A stretch of 15,299 nt of DNA from Treponema sp. (GTDB taxonomy: Bacteria > Spirochaetota > Spirochaetia > Treponematales > Breznakiellaceae). A model generated the notes under the pieces. That model did no database searches. It was not told the DNA's origin and saw only the letters and a list, made by a program, of their open reading frames with translations. The stretch is taken from positions 1 through 15,299 of the forward strand of contig JAIRMT010000104.1 of assembly GCA_031258505.1 (NCBI GenBank), given 5' to 3'. The position numbers were made by a program, and so were the translations under genes. Below, piece after piece: positions 6,865 through 13,613 of the stretch; position 1 is the first letter of the stretch; each line of letters begins with the position of its first letter.

Positions 6865-7485
6865 ATGAAATTATCACATTATTGTATTGGTCTGCTTGCG
6901 TGTTTGTGCATGTTCAACGCAGCCTGTTCAAGCACGCCGGAACCAGCGGTGTCAGAGACGGCTCCGGCGCCAGAGATAGTGCCGGTGTCAGAGACAGCGC
7001 CGTCGCTAGAAGTCGCGCCAGTCGAGGTATTCGTGGCGCTTGAGCCTGATCTCGTCGTTGTCGAGCCGCCGCCGCCGGAGCCTTCTATCGAATTCTCGCT
7101 GGAAGCTGCGCTTCGCCGTTCCTGCGATACCTTGATCGAGACGCTTCCTGACACGTCTTCCATAGCGCTCATCAGTATTGCCTCGAACAATCTCAGGGAG
7201 AGTGAATTTGCAGTGAAAGAACTCAGTTTTCTGCTTCTTGATTCAAGGCTATTCAATCTCGTTGATCGGCGTACCTTGGAGCTGATTATAAGAGAGCAGC
7301 GTTTCCAGCTTACCGGCGAGGTAGACGATACTTCGGCCTTGTCAATCGGCCATCGTACTGGTGCGGAAATCGTTATGACTGGTGTAATCAGTGTCCATGA
7401 GTCGGAAAAGTACCTGCGGCTGAGGGCGATTGACGTTGAAAGCAAAGAGATTCTCGCGCTAACCTCAGAGCCTTTTATTGATTAG
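6865..7485 (+). CDS. Lipoprotein with CsgG-like C-terminal domain
   Basis: 206 residues. A short signal peptide (KLSHYCIGLLACLCMFNAAC) ends at C21; the NAAC lipobox is loose, as is common in spirochaetes. Residues about 24-78 are a Pro/Ala/Val/Glu-rich linker with a near-duplicate VSETAP motif, probably crossing periplasmic space. The C-terminal part (about 83-206) resembles the CsgG/LpoB-type alpha/beta domain: SIALISIAS, VKELSFLLLDSRLFNLVDRR, LELIIREQRFQLTGEVDD, GAEIVMTGVI. Such proteins in spirochaetes are lipoproteins of unknown role. The stop overlaps by 4 bp with the stop of the convergent GerMN gene. The ribosome binding site is weak. Confidence 0.8.
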   Translation: MKLSHYCIGLLACLCMFNAACSSTPEPAVSETAPAPEIVPVSETAPSLEVAPVEVFVALEPDLVVVEPPPPEPSIEFSLEAALRRSCDTLIETLPDTSSIALISIASNNLRESEFAVKELSFLLLDSRLFNLVDRRTLELIIREQRFQLTGEVDDTSALSIGHRTGAEIVMTGVISVHESEKYLRLRAIDVESKEILALTSEPFID

Positions 7486-8327
7486 AGCGAAGTCCGGTTT
7501 AGAGGGCTGCCGATCCAGATGCCCTCACCCAGCCAGTCTACCCGCCGTCCCTCAATGAGAAGCTGTACGTTCTTCACGCTGGAAAACTCAGTGGCTGTCC
7601 AGACTATCTGATGTAACTGGGCAGCATAACCTTCACGTCCATAGCTATTGTATTGAAATTCTTCGCTTATATCGATGTAGGCAGTTTCACCCCTAATGTT
7701 GACCGACAGAATTTTGGTTCCCTGGGGTATGAGCGATATAAGTCCCTTTCCTTGTTCATCAGAGCTAGGCCCGTTTACGAGGTTTTGGAGCGCGTTAAGC
7801 AGAGGCGAATTTGAGGACGGAGCCGTCCGAGTAATCCTTGAACGTAGAATCGTGCCATCCTGATCTACCTGGATAAAATACAAGGTCTGCGGTGAAGTCG
7901 CTGCCGGCACGGTTATTTCAGGAGCGGCTGTTTCAGGAATATTCTGAATCGCTATTGGCACGCTTTCTTCAATAGTAGAGACGCCCGGCTCAATGACACT
8001 CGGCGACACAGCCTCTTCCGTAAGCGTTTCCAGCGTGTTCTGTACAGAAAACGCTGGCAAACTGGCGTTGTCATTAGATGAGGCTGCCGTGGATTCAGGC
8101 GCCGCAACGCTCGCCTGTTCTTTGCTCAAGAACCATGCGGGGAAAGGCGCGTTACGTATCGTGGTACTGATACGTTCTCTATTAATCATAAAAAGGATAA
8201 ACATGATAATGGCGAAGACAACCCAGAACAAAAGCGCCCCTATTGGTATTCGGGGTTTAGGAGTGCTGTTCAGATTTCTGGCTAAGTCACTGCCAAGACT
8301 GCTACTATACGAGGGTTTTCTTCTCAC
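7482..8327 (-). CDS. GerMN-domain membrane-anchored protein
   Basis: 281 residues from a GTG start; no other start lies before the membrane segment. A basic N-terminus (1-28) is followed by one hydrophobic helix (about 29-48), then a low-complexity Ser/Ala/Glu/Pro linker (about 70-145) and a GerMN domain (about 147-268) with QTLYFIQVDQDG, LLNALQNLVNGPSSDEQGKG, LISLIPQGTKILSVNI and GETAYIDISEEF. GerMN domains are extracytoplasmic ligand-binding or scaffold modules first noted in spore germination proteins; non-sporulating spirochaetes also carry them. A type II anchored periplasmic protein is likely. The gene diverges from the exonuclease III-type gene across a 14-bp inverted repeat. Confidence 0.85.
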   Translation of the reverse strand: MRRKPSYSSSLGSDLARNLNSTPKPRIPIGALLFWVVFAIIMFILFMINRERISTTIRNAPFPAWFLSKEQASVAAPESTAASSNDNASLPAFSVQNTLETLTEEAVSPSVIEPGVSTIEESVPIAIQNIPETAAPEITVPAATSPQTLYFIQVDQDGTILRSRITRTAPSSNSPLLNALQNLVNGPSSDEQGKGLISLIPQGTKILSVNIRGETAYIDISEEFQYNSYGREGYAAQLHQIVWTATEFSSVKNVQLLIEGRRVDWLGEGIWIGSPLNRTSL

Positions 8328-8333
8328 GTATCT

Positions 8334-8363
8334 ATGATATGTCTACTTTGCAATACAGGTCAA
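8334..8363 (-). promoter_or_regulatory. Promoter of the GerMN gene
   Basis: On the minus strand TTGACC (8363-8358) and TATCAT (8339-8334, 5 of 6 to the -10 consensus) are 18 bp apart. The predicted start site falls on the GTG start codon at 8327 and no Shine-Dalgarno precedes it, suggesting a leaderless message. The -35 lies in the loop of the inverted repeat at 8345-8380. Confidence 0.5.
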
Positions 8364-8380
8364 GTACTGTATTGCAAAGT
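8345..8380. repeat. Perfect 14-bp inverted repeat in the divergent intergenic region
   Basis: ACTTTGCAATACAG at 8345-8358 is followed by an 8-bp spacer and its exact reverse complement at 8367-8380. It overlaps the predicted GerMN promoter and abuts the predicted promoter of the opposite gene. No T-run follows either arm, so it is more like an operator or a cruciform-forming site than a terminator. Confidence 0.9.
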
Positions 8381-8383
8381 GGC

Positions 8384-8411
8384 TTGTCAATAGTATGGTA
8401 AAAACTATATC
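8384..8411 (+). promoter_or_regulatory. Possible promoter of the exonuclease III-type gene
   Basis: TTGTCA at 8384-8389 and TATATC at 8406-8411 are spaced 16 bp apart, placing the start of transcription at or next to the ATG at 8419. No Shine-Dalgarno is visible before that ATG. The boxes directly follow the inverted repeat. Confidence 0.35.
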
Positions 8412-8418
8412 ATTGCTT

Positions 8419-9183
8419 ATGCGGATCGTATCGTGGAATGTCAATGGGATACGGGCAGTGGAAAAACGCGGCTTTGTTCAATGGTTACAGAAAGATGCGC
8501 CGGATATCCTCTGCCTACAGGAAACTAAGGCGTGGCCTGAGCAGCTTTCTCAAGATTTGCGCGAGCCAGCCGGGTATCACTCGTACTGGGCAAGCGCGAA
8601 AAAGGCCGGCTATTCCGGTGTGGTGATATACAGTAAGGAAACGCCGCTTGCGGTTGACTTGCTGGGCGAGTCAGAGTTTGACGATGAGGGAAGGGTTCTG
8701 GTGGCTGATTACCAAGACTTTGCGCTTATCTGCGCGTACTTTCCCAATTCTCAGGACGGCGGAGCGCGGCTTCCCTATAAAACGCGCTTTTGCGATGCAG
8801 TCATGGCGCGTTGTAATACGCTAGTGGACCAAGGGAGGCATGTTGTCCTGTGTGGGGATTATAATATCGCGCATACGCCGCTGGACCTGGCCCGGCCGGA
8901 GGATAACGAGGGCAGCCCCGGCTATCTCCCTGAAGAACGCGCGTGGATGGATACGTTTATCGCCGCAGGGTATGTGGACACCTTCCGGCGCTTCCATCAG
9001 GGCGAGAGCGGGCATTACAGCTGGTGGTCGTACCGCACCCATGCGCGGGAGCGGAATGTGGGGTGGCGTATTGATTACCACTGCGTGGATACTGGGCTTT
9101 TGCCGCGTATACAAGGCGCGTCCATACGCGCCGAAGTGGAAGGTTCCGACCATTGTCCAGTTGAATTGCTTATTAAATCGTAA
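8419..9183 (+). CDS. xth: Exodeoxyribonuclease III / AP endonuclease
   Basis: 254 residues, typical for the family. ATG 8419 is chosen because family members begin at M(K/R)IVSWNVNGIRA; an ATG at 8395 would add eight atypical residues. Active-site motifs: WNVNG (N7, N9), LCLQETKA (E35), CAYFPN (Y107), GDYNIAHTPLDL (D147, N149), WRIDYHCVD (D219) and EGSDHCPVE (D244-H245). The enzyme cleaves DNA 5' of abasic sites in base-excision repair and degrades 3' ends, using Mg2+. All key residues are present. It diverges from the GerMN gene and precedes the pRiA4b-type gene by 40 bp. Confidence 0.95.
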   Translation: MRIVSWNVNGIRAVEKRGFVQWLQKDAPDILCLQETKAWPEQLSQDLREPAGYHSYWASAKKAGYSGVVIYSKETPLAVDLLGESEFDDEGRVLVADYQDFALICAYFPNSQDGGARLPYKTRFCDAVMARCNTLVDQGRHVVLCGDYNIAHTPLDLARPEDNEGSPGYLPEERAWMDTFIAAGYVDTFRRFHQGESGHYSWWSYRTHARERNVGWRIDYHCVDTGLLPRIQGASIRAEVEGSDHCPVELLIKS

Positions 9184-9223
9184 GCTGATAGAGGCCATGT
9201 CTTATAAAAAAGGATAAATACGA

Positions 9224-11356
9224 ATGAAAAAACAGGAACGACTTGAAGAAAAGATCGATGAATTTATCTCGCGCCAGAACAGTACGTTTTGTCTTGATGA
9301 TATAGCAAAGGACCCGGGCATTATGAAAATTGGTGGCAAGAACGGCATTTCAAGGGAAGAAATCCTGGACCTACTCGTTGATGGCTCTCAGGTGTTTTCG
9401 TCAGACTCCCGTACTTTCATACCGAGGCATCTGTACTTCAAGGACGCCAGGTTTCTGATCTCTCCCACAGACGAAGAGATAAGCCAGGGCATTCTCATAC
9501 CCGGCCATCGGTTTCTTCCATTTTGCGATCCAGTCTGCTATCCGTGGGAGTGTTCGCTGTTCCGCGCGGATCGCGCCCTAGTTGGTAAAGTTCCTCAGAA
9601 AGTGGTTGCGCTGGAGCTTAACGCCATGCACATTTACTTCACCCTTATCGGCATTGAACACATGGGGGAACTTCTCTGCGAGGATCAGCCGTCGAACTTC
9701 GAGGTGCTGGGGAGTGACGAGATATCAGGGCAGAGTCGCGTGCAGATCACGGTTTTTGATCTCCGCGCCCTGTATCAAGAATGGGGCTTCAAAAGGGGAG
9801 ACGCCATCCTCTGTGAGACGCATGACTGGGCTGAAGGTATCTATACCATAAATTACCTCAGTGCGGAAAGGCGGCGAGGTCTTATGGCGTCTTCCACAAA
9901 ATGGATAAGCGTACTGGAAACCGGCTTTAAGAAAGTCTTTGATACCCGTGGTTTTATTGAGGAGATCGATGAGCAGATCGCCTACGCCTACTACTATGCC
10001 GGGCCTGCTATTCTCAAAACACCACCGATACATCTGGGCGGCTTCATTGAGCTAACCAATAAAGTGCATATACTGTCCATGGGTTTTGAGACAAAGCTCT
10101 GGCATGAAAAAGACCTGAAATTTTCCCAGTACCTCAAAGACATTGATTCCGAGCAGCCATCCCAGGGTGTAACGTCGGGCAGTCTGGAAGCCCTGCTTGA
10201 CGAACTAAACGCGCCCTGCTCTGGTGTGGAAATTGAAGCCTTTATGCGCGATGAGTTTTTCCGGCACAAGGGCATTATTGCACCCGATGAGTTTAGCGAT
10301 TACTCCAAAGCTATTATTCTGCGGATTTTTGGGAATCATGCTCAACAGTTCTCGGAGAATCAATGGGCTGCTATCGAAAAGCTGTTCCGTAAACTATGGA
10401 CAAAAGTCAGCAAGTCCTACAACTACTTTCAGGATCAGGTGGGAGGCAAGGTCAGAAACGGCCTGCTGGTGATTCTGGAAGACTACTTCGAGTGGATGGA
10501 AGGACTTAGCCGTCGTTTCACGATTTCCGCTGATTCGCCAGCACAGCAGGTGGCCGGACTGGGGCAGTATATGGCCAGCTTCACCTCCTACTTCGAGTTA
10601 CTCAACAACATTGGTCCTGATAATGAACAGGACACTAAGGAACTCTACGAAATTCTGCCGCGCATAAACGAAACCATTGAGCTAATGAAACAGAGTACGG
10701 AAGATCAGTTCAGCGCCGGGATGCCTCAATTTCCAGAACGACCCCAGCTCCATCTGGTTCGGCCTGACGACGACAAGCCAAAGCATATCTTTGTTTTCAG
10801 GATCACGCTCAAGGATATTAGACCGCTGATCTGGCGGACCGTGCAGGTTCCGGGATGTTTCACACTGGGAGAACTGCACTACGTGATTCAGGACATCATG
10901 GACTGGACTGACGCCCACTTGCACTGTTTTGAGATAAACGGGATTCGCTATGGTTCAGACTCGGACGATGAGTTTACCTCACGGGACATGAAACTGGAGG
11001 ACGAACACGCCTATACCCTTGACTCGCTCAATTTTACGGACAAACAGCGCTTTACCTATGTCTACGACTTTGGCGATCAGTGGGTACACCATATTCTGGT
11101 AAGTAAGATCATGCCATCGTCTGATTTTTCCGAGACAGACTGGCGTTATCCAGTCTGTTTGAGTGGCAAACGTTCCTGCCCGCCCGAAAACTGCGGCGGA
11201 TTGACTGGGTATGAGCAGCTAATAGAAGCCTTCAATGCTCCAAATAAGAAGAAAAGCCGCGAGCTTCTGGCATACTATCCCAACTTTGATCCAGATTTCT
11301 TTAATGTTGATGTTATCAACGAGATTCTTTATTCCGATGTTGACGGAGATGAATGA
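9224..11356 (+). CDS. Large plasmid pRiA4b ORF-3 family protein
   Basis: 710 residues, with an AAGGAT ribosome binding site before ATG 9224. Only the C-terminal ~185 residues (about 521-705) are recognisable as the pRiA4b ORF-3-like domain (PF07929 type): HIFVFRITLKDIRPLIWRTV, LGELHYVIQDIMDWTDAHLH, FTYVYDFGDQWVHHI, CLSGKRSCPPENCGG. This domain occurs in plasmid and transposon passenger proteins and in many chromosomal proteins without a proven function; its conserved cysteines suggest metal binding. Residues 1-520 match no family I recognise: an initial helical region with a possible winged-helix look (about 1-65), a beta-rich stretch, and a helical stretch near 320-480. No signal peptide or membrane segment. 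The rhomboid gene follows after 18 bp. Confidence 0.8.
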   Translation: MKKQERLEEKIDEFISRQNSTFCLDDIAKDPGIMKIGGKNGISREEILDLLVDGSQVFSSDSRTFIPRHLYFKDARFLISPTDEEISQGILIPGHRFLPFCDPVCYPWECSLFRADRALVGKVPQKVVALELNAMHIYFTLIGIEHMGELLCEDQPSNFEVLGSDEISGQSRVQITVFDLRALYQEWGFKRGDAILCETHDWAEGIYTINYLSAERRRGLMASSTKWISVLETGFKKVFDTRGFIEEIDEQIAYAYYYAGPAILKTPPIHLGGFIELTNKVHILSMGFETKLWHEKDLKFSQYLKDIDSEQPSQGVTSGSLEALLDELNAPCSGVEIEAFMRDEFFRHKGIIAPDEFSDYSKAIILRIFGNHAQQFSENQWAAIEKLFRKLWTKVSKSYNYFQDQVGGKVRNGLLVILEDYFEWMEGLSRRFTISADSPAQQVAGLGQYMASFTSYFELLNNIGPDNEQDTKELYEILPRINETIELMKQSTEDQFSAGMPQFPERPQLHLVRPDDDKPKHIFVFRITLKDIRPLIWRTVQVPGCFTLGELHYVIQDIMDWTDAHLHCFEINGIRYGSDSDDEFTSRDMKLEDEHAYTLDSLNFTDKQRFTYVYDFGDQWVHHILVSKIMPSSDFSETDWRYPVCLSGKRSCPPENCGGLTGYEQLIEAFNAPNKKKSRELLAYYPNFDPDFFNVDVINEILYSDVDGDE

Positions 11357-11374
11357 TATGTATGTGAGAAAGCC

Positions 11375-11947
11375 ATGCGCTTGAAATATAACGCTCCAAC
11401 AGTTCTAACGTTTACGTTTATCAGCGCGGCAGTGCTGATAATCAACCAGTTCCTTGTTCCTGGGCTCACCGAAAGCTGGTTCGCGGTATGGGGACAGGGC
11501 AGTTTTCAGCTTACCAGCGTACATAGCTGGGTAATGCTGTTTTCCCATGTGATTGGCCATGCGGACTGGGAACACCTTGTGTCCAACTTTGCCCTGCTCT
11601 TGCTGGTAGGTCCGCTCCTTGAAGCCTATTACGGCTCACGCGTCCTGCTCTTCATGATGTTCATAACCGCGCTGGTTACAGGTGTGCTTAACGTGCTTTT
11701 TTTCCCCACAGCCCTGATTGGCGCGTCCGGCATAGTCTTCATGATGATACTGCTCGCGTCTTTCACAAATTTCAATAAAGGTGAAATCCCGCTTACGTTT
11801 ATCCTCGTCCTGATCCTCTACCTCGGGCAGCAGATACTGAACTCGTTTGAAAGTAATAACATATCAGAATTTGCCCATATCGTGGGCGGCTTCTGCGGCA
11901 GTCTGTTTGGATTTATCCATCAACCCAGAACAAATGGCCATCGTTAA
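11375..11947 (+). CDS. Rhomboid family intramembrane serine protease
   Basis: 190 residues with about six membrane segments. Rhomboid hallmarks are complete: GHADWEHLVSNFALL (H62, H67, N71), GASGIVFMM with the catalytic S118, and EFAHIVGGFCGSLFGF with the catalytic H168. It cleaves transmembrane substrates within the membrane; substrates are unknown here. No extra cytosolic domain is present. It lies 18 bp after the pRiA4b-type gene, with only a weak purine stretch (GAGAAAG) before the ATG. Confidence 0.92.
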   Translation: MRLKYNAPTVLTFTFISAAVLIINQFLVPGLTESWFAVWGQGSFQLTSVHSWVMLFSHVIGHADWEHLVSNFALLLLVGPLLEAYYGSRVLLFMMFITALVTGVLNVLFFPTALIGASGIVFMMILLASFTNFNKGEIPLTFILVLILYLGQQILNSFESNNISEFAHIVGGFCGSLFGFIHQPRTNGHR

Positions 11948-11963
11948 GCGTCATTGCCGTACA

Positions 11964-11992
11964 TTGCGGTGCGACAAGCTCCACTTTATAAT
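11964..11992 (+). promoter_or_regulatory. Promoter of the phosphoribosyltransferase-rnhB pair
   Basis: A perfect TATAAT at 11987-11992 lies 17 bp after TTGCGG (11964-11969). The start of transcription would be about 3 bp before the ATG at 12002, and no convincing Shine-Dalgarno is present, so the leader would be nearly absent. Confidence 0.5.
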
Positions 11993-12001
11993 CGTGGTAC
12001 T

Positions 12002-12616
12002 ATGAAAAAAGAATTTCTTCCTTATGATACGGTGCGGAACAACGCTCTGAAACTGGCTCATCAAATTTATAACGATGGCTTTGTTCCTGATGTCATCTAT
12101 GTATCTTTGCGGGGCGGAGCTTACCTAGGTAATATCATTAGCGAATACTTCAAAGTTGTCCGCCGGGGCAGTCGGCCAGTATACTACGCGGCTGTGGTTG
12201 CCCGCTCGTATACTGACGTGCGTGAGTCCGGCAAGATCATGGTTGAGGGCTGGACCTATGCGCCCGAACACCTGCGGGTAGGCGACAAGGTCTTACTCGT
12301 AGACGATATCTTTGACACCGGCCTGACTATTAACCACCTCGCCGAGATCATTATGGCGCGCGGCCTCCCCCGACGCGATCTCAAAGTCGCGGTGCATGAT
12401 TACAAATATTTCCGCGATAAGCCAGAACAGCTCGCTGTTCAGCCAGACTACTGGTGCCGCAAGCACGACCTGTCCATCTATGATGAGGATATGTGGATTC
12501 ATTACATGAGCCATGAGCTTATGGGCTTAAAGGCAGATGAACTTGAGACCTACTACTATAAGCATGACCCGGACTTACGGTCTGCGCTTGCTGTGATAGA
12601 GCAGAGGCGTCCGTGA
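12002..12616 (+). CDS. Phosphoribosyltransferase family protein
   Basis: 204 residues from ATG 12002; an earlier TTG at 11954 in the same frame is rejected because the TATAAT box lies between them. The PRPP-binding signature VLLVDDIFDTGLT is at 97-109 and SLRGGAYLG at 35-43 fits the pyrophosphate loop, as in hypoxanthine/xanthine-type type I enzymes. The acceptor base cannot be told from the sequence. The C-terminus (SIYDEDMWIHYMSHELMGL) resembles xanthine phosphoribosyltransferase-like proteins with a W near the acceptor site. The stop overlaps the GTG start of rnhB by 4 bp, indicating translational coupling. Confidence 0.88.
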   Translation: MKKEFLPYDTVRNNALKLAHQIYNDGFVPDVIYVSLRGGAYLGNIISEYFKVVRRGSRPVYYAAVVARSYTDVRESGKIMVEGWTYAPEHLRVGDKVLLVDDIFDTGLTINHLAEIIMARGLPRRDLKVAVHDYKYFRDKPEQLAVQPDYWCRKHDLSIYDEDMWIHYMSHELMGLKADELETYYYKHDPDLRSALAVIEQRRP

Positions 12617-13206
12617 TCTGTGGTATTGATGAAGCTGGGCGCGGTCCGTTGGCCGGCCCGGTCTGCGCGGCAGCGGTCGTATTACCGCCTGAATTCCCGG
12701 TTAACATTCTCAATGACTCAAAAAAGCTGTCCGCTGCGAAACGGGAGGCGGCGCGGCGGCTCATTGTTGAATGTGCTGTTGCTTGGGGTATCGGCTGGGC
12801 GTCCCATGAGGAAATCGACGCCATAAACATCCTGCAAGCCAGCCTTCTTGCCATGCGCCGCGCTTTTGAAGCCATGCTCCTCGCCCGCAAAGGCCCTTCG
12901 CCGCTAATCACAGCAGCGGATATCCAAGAGGCCATTGTTGATGGGAACGTTACGCCGGCAATCAGCGTTCCCTGCCGCGCTTTGGTTAAGGCGGATAGCC
13001 TTGTACCGGAAGTCATGGCCGCCTCAATTCTGGCAAAAACTGCGCGGGATGCGGAAATGCTCCGCTATGCCGCTCTCTACCCGGAATACGGCTACGACAA
13101 ACACAAGGGCTATCCCACCAAGGAACACTACGCCAAGATAGCCGCCTTTGGATCCTCGCCCATACAGCGCGCCAGCTTCCAACACCGTCTGCGTGTTGAC
13201 TGGTAA
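12613..13206 (+). CDS. rnhB: Ribonuclease HII
   Basis: 197 residues, starting with GTG inside the 4-bp overlap with the phosphoribosyltransferase gene. The family signature begins at once: CGIDEAGRGPLAGPV with D6 and E7, then EAIVDGN with D110 and KADSLVPEVMAASILAK with D128, giving the complete catalytic Asp-Glu-Asp-Asp set. YGYDKHKGYPTKEHY (159-173) is the conserved C-terminal segment. It removes ribonucleotides from DNA and RNA of RNA-DNA hybrids. An AGAGG stretch before the GTG can serve as ribosome binding site. Confidence 0.95.
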   Translation: MICGIDEAGRGPLAGPVCAAAVVLPPEFPVNILNDSKKLSAAKREAARRLIVECAVAWGIGWASHEEIDAINILQASLLAMRRAFEAMLLARKGPSPLITAADIQEAIVDGNVTPAISVPCRALVKADSLVPEVMAASILAKTARDAEMLRYAALYPEYGYDKHKGYPTKEHYAKIAAFGSSPIQRASFQHRLRVDW

Positions 13207-13242
13207 GCGCTGCCCCTGTTTCAGGAACTGCTGAGGCAGCGC
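13207..13242. other. Stem-loop directly after rnhB
   Basis: GCGCTGCC (13207-13214) pairs with GGCAGCGC (13235-13242), and a small inner hairpin CCTG-TTT-CAGG (13215-13225) lies in its loop. It begins at the base after the rnhB stop codon. No T-run follows, so it is not a classical intrinsic terminator; it could still protect the 3' end of the transcript. Confidence 0.6.
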
Positions 13243-13291
13243 GCGCGGCTTAGAACTGGCAAGAAAAAAGTAAAATTCTGGGGAAAGCTGC

Positions 13292-13319
13292 TTGACGATT
13301 TTTGTGCTTCTTCTAGGAT
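13292..13319 (+). promoter_or_regulatory. Promoter of a short transcription unit
   Basis: TTGACG (13292-13297) and TAGGAT (13314-13319) are spaced 16 bp apart. Predicted transcription would begin near 13326 and meet a strong intrinsic terminator 35-60 bp later. Confidence 0.45.
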
Positions 13320-13326
13320 AGAAGCT

Positions 13327-13431
13327 ATGAACAGTAAGCGTCAGCAGCCGGACCCGCCCAGCCCCCGCGTCCGCCGGGGGCTTTTTTTGTTGGCGCGAGG
13401 GCAGGCAGAGGAGACTAAACAAGTTTTTTAG
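13327..13431 (+). other. Possible 34-codon ORF or short RNA overlapping a terminator
   Basis: An ATG at 13327 lies at the predicted start of transcription and opens a 34-codon frame beginning MNSKRQQPDPPSPRVRRG and ending at TAG 13429-13431. The frame runs straight through the intrinsic terminator at 13360-13388, so most transcripts would end before the stop codon. It is more likely a short RNA of about 60 nt, a leader with attenuation, or chance. No Shine-Dalgarno is seen. Pro/Arg-rich composition simply reflects the GC-rich stem. Confidence 0.3.
13360..13388 (+). terminator. Intrinsic terminator
   Basis: AGCCCCC (13360-13366) pairs with GGGGGCT (13376-13382), extended by one G-C pair, and is followed by a run of seven T (13382-13388). 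It would end the short unit from the 13292 promoter and read-through from rnhB. Confidence 0.85.
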
Positions 13432-13580
13432 TCCTTTGTAACGTTTTCTTAGTCCTCTATAAAGACACGGCGCAAGACTAAGCAAACGCCATAGTCCCCG
13501 GTAACACCTTGACGGGCGACTATAGAGATGCTATAGCCCTTTGTAAAGACTGGACAGGGGACTATAAAAGTTCCATAGTC
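13413..13580. repeat. Eight-unit degenerate array with exact 21-bp period, alternating unit types
   Basis: Units start at 13413, 13434, 13455, 13476, 13497, 13518, 13539 and 13560 without any indel. One type (units 1, 4, 6, 8) begins GACTA and mostly ends ATAGTC or TTAGTC, making it nearly palindromic at its ends. The other (units 2, 3, 5, 7) begins with C and carries a GTAA or ATAA core, as in CTTTGTAAAGACTGGACAGG. From 13476 on the two types alternate, giving a 42-bp composite. Between TTGACG (13509-13514) and TATAGC (13532-13537) the spacing is 17 bp, so the array may also hold the promoter of the gene at 13614. Confidence 0.85.
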
Positions 13581-13584
13581 AACG

Positions 13585-13598
13585 CGGCATATATGCCG
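13585..13598. repeat. 14-bp perfect palindrome upstream of the gene at 13614
   Basis: CGGCATATATGCCG is fully self-complementary and sits just before the GGAGGTG ribosome binding site. A near-identical palindrome (CGGCATAAATGCCG, one mismatch) lies 32 bp after the stop of the same gene at 14315-14328. Confidence 0.85.
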
Positions 13599-13613
13599 AT
13601 GGAGGTGTGAAAC

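Noticed and set aside
13413..13580. CRISPR array or simple direct repeat of one unit
   Set aside because: No constant repeat with variable spacers; two degenerate 21-bp unit types alternate instead.
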